From positions 744,001 to 808,000 of the forward strand of contig JADKGC010000003.1 in assembly GCA_016717205.1 (NCBI GenBank): a stretch of 64,000 nucleotides of DNA, written 5' to 3'. A model generated the notes under the pieces. It was given only the letters and a program-made list of their open reading frames with translations, was not told the origin of the DNA and ran no database searches. This DNA is from Candidatus Flexifilum breve (GTDB lineage: Bacteria; Chloroflexota; Anaerolineae; Aggregatilineales; Phototrophicaceae). Below are positions 1-6,481 of the stretch, in pieces (position 1 is the stretch's first letter; the number at the start of each line of letters is the position of its first letter). The position numbers and the translations under genes were made by a program.

Positions 1-1154
1 TGTTTGGTGCGCTTACGGGCATCCTGATCGCAGTCTATGCGTTGGTGGTCACGAGTCTCAGCCAACTCCTGCATGACGAGGGTAGTTTCGTGGTTTCACT
101 GCTGGGCGCGGGCATCATCGCTGTGTTGTTTCAGCCCTTGCGCCAGCAGCTGCAAACAGCCATTAACCGCCTGATGTTTGGCCGCCGTGACGAACCGCTG
201 GCGGTGATGACCGAACTAGGGATCAGTCTGGAGAAGATGCTCTCGCCGGATGCGGCGCTGCTGCATCTGGTCGAAACAACGGCAAAAACGCTCCGGTTGC
301 CGTATGTCGCAGTCGAACGTGTGGACACCTCTGAGCGGGTCGCAGTGGGCAGCCTGTGGGGTGTGCCGATGAGTTTCCCACTGGTTTATCAGGCGCAGAT
401 CATTGGCAACCTGTTCGCCGCGTCTCGCTCACCGGGCGAAACTCTGAATGCAGCAGATCGGCTGGTTCTGGAAAATGTAGCGCGCCAAGCCAGTGCTGTT
501 GTGCATGCCGCTCGCCTGACCCGGGATCTACAAGCGTCACGTCAGGAGATCCTGACGACTCGTGAAGAGGAGCGCCGACGTCTGCGCCGCGATTTACACG
601 ATGGATTGGGACCTGCGCTGGCAACGTTGACGCTGCAAGCGGAGGCTGCCCGTGAATGGTTGCCAACGAATCCGGGCAAGAGCGATGCCCTGCTAAACGA
701 AATCATCGCAGGATCGCAGAGTACACTGTCGGAGATTCGCCGCATTGTCTATGCACTGCGTCCGCCTGCGCTGGACGATTTGGGACTGCTCTCGGCAGTT
801 CAAGAACAGGCACGAAAGTTTTCCAGCAGTGAACTGAAGATTGTCGTTGAGACACCGGAAGATCTACCTATTCTGCCAGCGGCGGTCGAAGTAGCGACCT
901 ATCGCATCATTCAGGAAGCCTTGACCAATGTATCGCGGCACGCTAGAGCACAAACCTGCAAAGTTTCACTGTCGGTCAATGGTCATGTAGACATCACGGT
1001 TGAGGACGATGGTATAGGTATTTCAACACCCCATCACTCTGGGGTCGGTCTCAAATCCATTTATGAACGGGTGGACGAATTGGGTGGCTCATGCCAGATC
1101 GAGTCAAACCCGGAGCTGGGCACGTGCATCAAAGTTTCTCTGCCAAGGCAATAG
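1..1154 (+). CDS. Sensor histidine kinase, NarL/DesK type (5' end outside window)
   Basis: The reading frame is open from base 3, upstream of the first usable start (TTG at 42), and encodes a hydrophobic helix, so the gene begins before the window and the N-terminal membrane part is missing. A GAF-like region spans about residues 50-155 (numbered from 42). It is followed by a HisKA_3 dimerisation helix with the phospho-acceptor His186 in a RRDLHDGLGPA motif, then a HATPase_c domain with the N-box QEALTNVSRHA and the G-boxes DDGIG and GVGLKSI. It autophosphorylates on ATP and passes phosphate to a partner regulator. The response regulator starts 9 bp downstream, so the two form one operon and almost certainly a cognate pair. 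The input signal cannot be read from this fragment. Confidence 0.93.
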   Translation, partial: FGALTGILIAVYALVVTSLSQLLHDEGSFVVSLLGAGIIAVLFQPLRQQLQTAINRLMFGRRDEPLAVMTELGISLEKMLSPDAALLHLVETTAKTLRLPYVAVERVDTSERVAVGSLWGVPMSFPLVYQAQIIGNLFAASRSPGETLNAADRLVLENVARQASAVVHAARLTRDLQASRQEILTTREEERRRLRRDLHDGLGPALATLTLQAEAAREWLPTNPGKSDALLNEIIAGSQSTLSEIRRIVYALRPPALDDLGLLSAVQEQARKFSSSELKIVVETPEDLPILPAAVEVATYRIIQEALTNVSRHARAQTCKVSLSVNGHVDITVEDDGIGISTPHHSGVGLKSIYERVDELGGSCQIESNPELGTCIKVSLPRQ

Positions 1155-1163
1155 GAATAACCT

Positions 1164-1832
1164 ATGGATAGCATCACCGTTCTGATCGTGGACGATCATG
1201 CCCCTTTCCGCGCCGGATTGCGTGCGCTTCTGGAGTCTGCGCCTTCCCTCATGGTCGTGGGGGATGTGAGCTCTGGAGAGGATGCCATTCGGCTTGCGGC
1301 AAGACTCCAACCGGATGTCATCTTGATGGATATTCAGATGTCGGCGATGAATGGTATCGAAGCGACACGTAAAATCATCGCGACAAGCCCACACATCGCT
1401 ATCCTGATCCTGACAATGTTTGAGGACGATGATTTTGTCTTTGCGGCACTTCGCGCTGGAGCACGCGGCTATCTGCTGAAGGGAACCATGAAGGCGGATT
1501 TGCTACGCGCAATTCAATCGGCAGCAAGTGGTGAGGCGATCTTCGGCGCTGGCATCGCCCGGCGCGTGATCCAGTATTTCGCTGAGGCGAACCCTGTGAA
1601 CACCGTCCCTTTCTATGCTTTTCCAGAACTGACACATCGAGAACGCGAAATCCTCGACCTCATCGCCAATCACGAAAGCAACAACGAAATCGCTGACCGT
1701 CTCAGCATCAGTTTGAAGACGGTTCGCAACCACGTCTCCAATATCTTCAGCAAGCTCCAAGTCGTTGACCGGGCACAAGCGATTATCCGAGCGCGTGAAG
1801 CAGGACTGGGGAGTAAAGACAATTTACCGTGA
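1164..1832 (+). CDS. Response regulator, NarL/FixJ (LuxR) family
   Basis: A 222-aa two-domain protein. The receiver domain (1-120) has the acidic pair D10-D11, phospho-acceptor D56 in ILMDIQM, and the conserved Lys in YLLKG. The C-terminal LuxR helix-turn-helix (about 150-215) carries LTHREREIL, NEIADRLSISLKTVRNHVS and SKL. It is expected to bind DNA as a phosphorylated dimer and act on transcription. The ATG sits behind AGGAATAA, 9 bp after the upstream kinase, which supports translational coupling. Full length for the family; the regulon is unknown. Confidence 0.95.
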   Translation: MDSITVLIVDDHAPFRAGLRALLESAPSLMVVGDVSSGEDAIRLAARLQPDVILMDIQMSAMNGIEATRKIIATSPHIAILILTMFEDDDFVFAALRAGARGYLLKGTMKADLLRAIQSAASGEAIFGAGIARRVIQYFAEANPVNTVPFYAFPELTHREREILDLIANHESNNEIADRLSISLKTVRNHVSNIFSKLQVVDRAQAIIRAREAGLGSKDNLP

Positions 1833-1905
1833 AGTGTCACACTTATCTCATGACACAGTCCTCTAAATTGCATCAGAAGGAAATCTTGGGGAACCCTATA
1901 AAGCA

Positions 1906-1937
1906 AACATCCAGCGTCTTTAAGGGCGCTGGATGTT
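1906..1937. repeat. Perfect 11-bp inverted repeat downstream of the response regulator
   Basis: Arms at 1906-1916 and 1927-1937 are exact reverse complements around a 10-nt loop. No U-tract follows on either strand, so this is not a classical intrinsic terminator. The right arm runs into a tRNA T-loop-like motif at 1935-1944. Confidence 0.7.
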
Positions 1938-2085
1938 CGAGTCCAACTTAACTTGCTCCACAACTCGGATTCGAACGACATTTTGAAATACTGATACCTT
2001 GTATATGAATTGTCCCACCGTTAAGAACAGCTTCTTTGAAGGGGTCCTATTCCTCGGACTCGAACCTCGTCTTCCCGTATGAATC

Positions 2086-2115
2086 AAAAAAGCGCCCCAT
2101 TGGGAGTCGCTTTTT
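2086..2115 (-). terminator. Rho-independent terminator of tRNA-Val
   Basis: On the minus strand the stem AAAAAGCG...CGCTTTTT, with an inner CCC/GGG stem and an AAT loop, ends in a run of T. It lies about 10 bp after the 3' end of the tRNA. The A/T-rich outer stem could also work in the opposite direction. Confidence 0.8.
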
Positions 2116-2123
2116 CGCGTATG

Positions 2124-2197
<74 letters not shown>

Positions 2198-2238
2198 GTC
2201 ACGCCGCACGTTTGAAGCTACGGTCAACGTGATGTAAA

Positions 2239-2266
2239 GTATAGCCTGCCTCGTCCACGTTGACAA
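2239..2266 (-). promoter_or_regulatory. Sigma-70-like promoter of tRNA-Val
   Basis: On the minus strand, a -35 TTGTCA (2266-2261) and a -10 TATACT (2244-2239) are separated by 17 bp. The tRNA 5' end lies about 42 bp downstream of the -10 box. Both hexamers match the consensus at five of six positions. Confidence 0.75.
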
Positions 2267-2297
2267 GGCTCTGTTTTAGAGAGAGACGAGGGTGTAA

Positions 2298-3152
2298 GTG
2301 CGACTTTTGCGCTACCGATTCTCCGCCCTGCTGCGCGCGCTGATGTGGCGCCGGCAGCTTTCCCCGTTGATCACCGCCATGTCGTTGATGACGAGCTGTA
2401 CGCTCAGCGCGCAGCCTCCCCCGCCCACAGCGACCACGCCGCCGACCGCCGCGCCCATCCCCACCCTCGACACAAGCGGTTGGGAAGTGCTCGCGAATGG
2501 GCTAGAACGGCGCTTGATCACCGTGACCGCCAACACTTTTTCGACCCAACTGCTTGTGCTGCGCATCGATCCGGCGCTCTATACGTTGCGCGCGCACTAT
2601 CGCCCCGGCGAACCGCTCACGCTCGGCACGTGGCGGGAAGTGCTGCCCGGCGCGGTCGCATTCGTCAACGCCAACTTCTTTGATACGGCGCAGCAGGCGC
2701 TCGGGCTCGTCGTGAGCGATGGCGTCGCCTATGGGCAAAGCTTCACCGACCGTGGCGGCATGCTGCAAGTGCAGAACGGCGTTCCGCGCGTCCGGTCGAT
2801 TCTGCAAGAGCCCTACTACGGCGAAGCGCTGGAACAGGCGGTGCAGGGTTTCCCGGTGTTGGTCGCCAACGGGCAGACTTCATTCACCAATACGCAAGGG
2901 GATCGTGCGTCGCGGCGGACGATTGTCGCGCAAGACGCTAACGGACGCATTCTCCTGCTGACGACACCCTCGCTGTTCGGGATGCGGCTGGTCGATCTCA
3001 GCGCCGGGTTGCCCGCGACCGATCTGAATCTCGTCACGGCGGTAAATTTGGACGGCGGTGGTTCAACCATGATGTGGATCGGCGGGAACGCCGCGTATCA
3101 ACTTTACTCGTTCGATCCGGTACCAGCGGTATTAGCGGTCTATCCGCGTTAA
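2298..3152 (+). CDS. Phosphodiester glycosidase (NAGPA-domain) lipoprotein
   Basis: A 284-aa protein from a GTG start. The N-terminus is a positively charged signal sequence ending in a lipobox-like SLMTSC (Cys34), followed by a Pro/Thr linker to about residue 58, so it is predicted to be anchored outside the membrane. The rest matches the NAGPA-type phosphodiester glycosidase domain (DUF2233): VAFVNANFFD, a VSDGVAYG strand, and the hallmark NLDGGGSTMMW near the C-terminus. Family members cleave sugar phosphodiesters or act in cell-wall polysaccharide turnover; the substrate here is unknown. It stands alone, reading toward the FAD-domain gene 64 bp downstream. Confidence 0.85.
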   Translation: MRLLRYRFSALLRALMWRRQLSPLITAMSLMTSCTLSAQPPPPTATTPPTAAPIPTLDTSGWEVLANGLERRLITVTANTFSTQLLVLRIDPALYTLRAHYRPGEPLTLGTWREVLPGAVAFVNANFFDTAQQALGLVVSDGVAYGQSFTDRGGMLQVQNGVPRVRSILQEPYYGEALEQAVQGFPVLVANGQTSFTNTQGDRASRRTIVAQDANGRILLLTTPSLFGMRLVDLSAGLPATDLNLVTAVNLDGGGSTMMWIGGNAAYQLYSFDPVPAVLAVYPR

Positions 3153-3216
3153 AATCATCCGGTATAAGGGGCTGCGCTGCGGCGCGGCCTGACACTTTGA
3201 TTATTGGGAAAACATC

Positions 3217-4053
3217 ATGGCTAATCCAAAGACTTATCTTCGCCCGACCACGCTCGATCAAGCCTCTGAACTGGCGCAGAAACCGGGCAGTTTGCTGCTG
3301 GCGGGCGGCGCGCTGGCGCTCGGCACACTTGACCTGCCCTACTCCACCGTGATCGATTTACAGGCGATCCCGGAACTTAACCGCCTGGACATGGATGAAG
3401 GCGGCGTGACGCTCGGGTCAGCGGTCAAGCTGGAGCAGCTGCTCGGTTGGGAAGAACTGCCGGACGTATTCCGACGCGCACTTACCCGGGCGATCCCCGC
3501 CAACATCCGCACCAATCTATCAATTCTCGAAAGCCTGCGCGAGCGCCAGCACCCCATGCTGCGTGAATGGCTGGCGGCCATCACCGCGCACGATATCGGT
3601 ATCGAATGGCTGAAAGAGGGGCAGCTTGATTGGGAAAGCATCGCCGGGCTGCTCGTTCACGCCGACGAATTCGATCAGTTGTTCATCACGTCGATTGACA
3701 TCCCCGCCGTGCCGCAGCGTCAGGCATTGGGCGCGGCCTTCGTCGCCCGCACGCCGGCTGATGTGCCGATTGTCAACGCGGCGGTGTACGTGTATTTGAA
3801 CGAAGAGAACACGGTCGAATCGATGTTCGGGGCGCTGTGCGGCGCCACGGCTGAACCGGTACTCGGCTTCACCCTCGAAACATTGATCGGCAGCCCGCTC
3901 GACGCGGCCAACATCGCCAGCGCGGTCAAGGCCGTCGCGGCGCTAGTCAATCCAGTTGGCGACTATCTCGGCAGCGCGGAGTATCGCCGCGAGATGGCGC
4001 GGGTGTGCGTCGAACGGGCGCTCGCCGAATGCTTGGAGCAGCTCAGCCCGTAA
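3217..4053 (+). CDS. CoxM-like FAD-binding-domain subunit with altered cofactor motifs
   Basis: A 278-aa protein colinear with the FAD subunit of molybdenum hydroxylases (CoxM/XdhB type). It begins YLRPTTLDQA, has the strand VIDLQAIPELNRL, and its C-terminal CO_deh_flav_C-like domain includes GDYLGSAEYRREMARV. The FAD-contact motifs are changed: the usual AGGTDL reads AGGALAL (residues 30-36), and the usual RNxATIGGNL loop reads IRTNLSILESL, so the GGN is gone. Either FAD is held differently or it is lost. The matching molybdenum subunit is at 6482-9406, separated by a minus-strand glycosyltransferase and a HicBA pair. The fold assignment is firm; FAD dependence is doubtful. Confidence 0.8.
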   Translation: MANPKTYLRPTTLDQASELAQKPGSLLLAGGALALGTLDLPYSTVIDLQAIPELNRLDMDEGGVTLGSAVKLEQLLGWEELPDVFRRALTRAIPANIRTNLSILESLRERQHPMLREWLAAITAHDIGIEWLKEGQLDWESIAGLLVHADEFDQLFITSIDIPAVPQRQALGAAFVARTPADVPIVNAAVYVYLNEENTVESMFGALCGATAEPVLGFTLETLIGSPLDAANIASAVKAVAALVNPVGDYLGSAEYRREMARVCVERALAECLEQLSP

Positions 4054-4058
4054 CCAGT

Positions 4059-5882
4059 TCAGCGCGCGCGGAAGTAAACGAGATAGCGCCCCCTGGTGAT
4101 CACAAAGTCGATGGGCGTTGCAAAATCGTCGGTCGCGCCATACGCGCACTCGGGATCGGTCTCGAAGCAGATGAGAATATCCACATCAAGCGCCCGGAGC
4201 GCCGCAACGGGCGTCATGTCATGGTAGATAGCGTAGCGATGCAGCCCTTCCCAATCGACGAAGTCGCGATCCTGCTGAAGGGTGAACCAGAATAACTCAT
4301 CGCCGACGACAGTTGTGCCCGCCGGGATTTGCCATGTCAGCAGATCGGCTTCCGCGATGAGGCGCGAATTCGGGTCATCGCGCTGTGCATTCGCCATATC
4401 GAAGATCGGCGGCGCAGCAAGGGCGGGCAGAACGACGAAGACGGCGATCACCAGTGCCAACCGGGAGCCCACAGCGCGGGCAAACGCATAGGCGACAAAC
4501 GGCGCGAACAGAGCAAAATAGCCGTAGGTCGTGTTGATGAACAAGGGCAGCAGCAGCAGCGCCGCGAGCAGCAGCGCGACGAGCGCCCGTTCGCCGCGCC
4601 ACAGCAGCAGCGCGAACGCGATCACGATGGCAAGCAATTCGACTGGCGCCAGCGCCAAACTGAAGCTGACAATATACTGTCCGATCAGTTCGAGCGATGA
4701 GGGAGAGAAGCGGAGACCGTTGAGACCCTGATAGTAGGCGGTGAACTCCCGATAATGGCGCAGGCTTTCCCCAACATCCGGCAGAAAGTGGCCCGCGCCG
4801 TACAGAGCAACGCCAACCGCGCACGCCAGCGCATAGACGAAGACGTACTGCCACTGACGGCGATAACACAGCGCGATCAGCAGCAGGCCGAGCAGAACGC
4901 CGAATCCGAAGGCTGCCGTCGGCACCGCTTCCAGCCCAATCCACAACGACACCCCCATCACGGCGGCCGGCCACACACGTTTGCGCTGCAAGAAAGCAAG
5001 TAAGCCGTACAAAACGCACTAGGTATACACCGCCAGTAGTATGTCGGGGCGCATATTGTGCGCAGCGCGTGTGAAAGCGCTCAACGCCAGCATACAGGCG
5101 ACGCCAACCAGCATGCGCCCGCGCATGCCCGCCCGCCACAACGCCGCCCCAGTGATCACCACGCTGAGCAAGCCTAGAAACAGCGGCACCACCCGCAAAT
5201 TGATAAGCGAGGCATCGGTGAAGCGCATCCACAGCCCCATCAGGGCGTAGTAGCCGGGCATCACCGGGTCCGGATCGCCAAATACGGATGCCGGGAAGTT
5301 GACGGCTAACCGACCTGTTTTGGCAAAGTGGGTCGCGGCGCTGCCGAACCACGGTTCATCCGGTAGATCGAGCGGCATGAACTCGCCGAGACTGGACACA
5401 TGCATGGCGACCAACGCGACTGCGATCAACCCGGCCACCAGCGTCGCATAACCAAGCAAACGCGCACTCGGCGCAGCGCCGGGCGTAGTGGTCACCATGA
5501 CCGCCGCCAACGCGCACAGCGCGACTGCATGCACGGTCACGACCCACAGGCTGACGGGAAAGGTCATAAGGCGCGCATGCTGATCGAGATAGGTAATCGA
5601 GCCCATCACGAGAAAGTTGATCACACCAGCGGCGACGAGGACGAGCGCCGTCCCGGTGCCATCCGCCAGTTCACGGCGGATGCGGGGCTCCAGCAGCACG
5701 AAACCCACAGCCAACGCGGAAAGCAGCAGGTAGCTGGTGACGAGTGTCGCTGGATTGATATGGTAGTAACGGGTCAGCCACTCGGCGTCGAGTGTTTGCC
5801 GTGTGGCGAGTATGCCCCACGCCAGCAGCGTGAGCAGCAGCGCGGTCAAAGCAAATGGGCGGGTACGGAGGCTGTGTATCAT
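4059..5882 (-). pseudogene. Membrane glycosyltransferase (GT39/ArnT-like) interrupted by an in-frame TAG
   Basis: Two minus-strand pieces, 5882-5019 (287 codons) and 5012-4059 (317 codons), lie in the same frame and are separated only by TAG at 5021-5019 and two sense codons. Read through, they give one protein of about 607 aa with many hydrophobic helices, the usual size for lipid-linked-sugar transferases of the PMT_2/GT39 group. The acidic loop DLPDEPWFGSAATHFAKTG and the segment PVMPGYYALMG at about residues 185-225 resemble the catalytic DE loop and the following helix. A single change such as CAG or TGG to TAG explains the stop. It is convergent with the FAD-domain gene (5-bp gap). It could be a recent pseudogene, a readthrough case or a base-call error. 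Confidence 0.75.
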
Positions 5883-5914
5883 GCCGCCTATTCTAATCGG
5901 TGCACGGCGAAGAT

Positions 5915-5943
5915 TTCAACCAGCGGCCTGAGCGCGGTATACT
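5915..5943 (+). promoter_or_regulatory. Possible promoter of hicBA
   Basis: TTCAAC (5915-5920) and TATACT (5938-5943) with a 17-bp spacer, 80 bp before the HicB start. The -10 box is strong and the -35 box is weak. HicB-type antitoxins usually repress their own promoter. Confidence 0.45.
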
Positions 5944-6023
5944 AAGAGGGTCACCTGGTGTACACAGGTCCTACCGGGCTTCCGTCGCACGGTGAAAGTC
6001 ATATTGCGTGAAGGAGATCGAGA

Positions 6024-6242
6024 GTGCGGACATTCACGGCGTATATTGAATATGATGCTGAGTCCGAAACCTATGTTGGCCTGTTTCCTGGCATTCCCGG
6101 CGCGCATACATATGCCGATACACTGGACGAACTCCATGAGAATCTGAAAGAGGTTCTCGAATTGTGCTTGGAGGAATTCGATGGTGATCCTGATGATCTG
6201 CCCAAGTTTATCGGAATCCAGCAAGTCGCCGTTAATCTATGA
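6024..6242 (+). CDS. hicB: HicB-family antitoxin
   Basis: A 72-aa protein with the short HicB fold: FTAYIEYDAESETYVGLFPGIPGAHTYADT is split here over the first 40 residues as strand-turn-strand, followed by the helix LDELHENLKEVLELCLEEF. It lacks the C-terminal DNA-binding domain of longer HicB proteins. The GTG start is chosen because AAGGAG lies 8 nt upstream. Its stop overlaps the start of hicA by 4 bp (ATGA), the standard arrangement for this type II toxin-antitoxin family. It should bind and neutralise HicA. Such a short HicB may need a partner for autoregulation. Confidence 0.88.
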   Translation: MRTFTAYIEYDAESETYVGLFPGIPGAHTYADTLDELHENLKEVLELCLEEFDGDPDDLPKFIGIQQVAVNL

Positions 6243-6472
6243 GCAAACTGACCATCATCAATGCCAAGACGATGGAAAAGCTGCTGGCCAAATTGGGTTT
6301 CAAAGCAGTTCGTCAAAAAGGGAGTCACGTCTTCTATCGACACGCTGATGGCAGGACGACCACAGTTCCCCACCACAAATCCAAAGACCTGGCACGTCCG
6401 CTAATTCGTAAAATTCTCAGCGATATTAATTTGACGGCTGAACAATATCAAGAAGAGCTCGATAACCTTTAG
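6239..6472 (+). CDS. hicA: HicA-family mRNA interferase toxin
   Basis: A 77-aa protein with the dsRBD-like HicA fold. The hallmark KGSHVFYRHADGRTTTVPHH carries the catalytic His of GSH (about His30), followed by KDLARPLIRKILSDINLT. Members cleave mRNA in a ribosome-independent way when free of HicB. The start overlaps the stop of hicB. The pair lies between the two molybdenum-hydroxylase genes, reading in the same direction as the large subunit 9 bp downstream, so transcription may run through. Confidence 0.92.
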   Translation: MSKLTIINAKTMEKLLAKLGFKAVRQKGSHVFYRHADGRTTTVPHHKSKDLARPLIRKILSDINLTAEQYQEELDNL

Positions 6473-6481
6473 GAACTTGTT

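Noticed and set aside
1930..2070. Additional tRNA genes
   Set aside because: T-loop-like motifs are present but the acceptor, D and anticodon arms cannot be formed.
4375..5352. 325-aa frame overlapping the glycosyltransferase in another phase
   Set aside because: Cys/Arg-rich alternate-frame translation of the TM gene.
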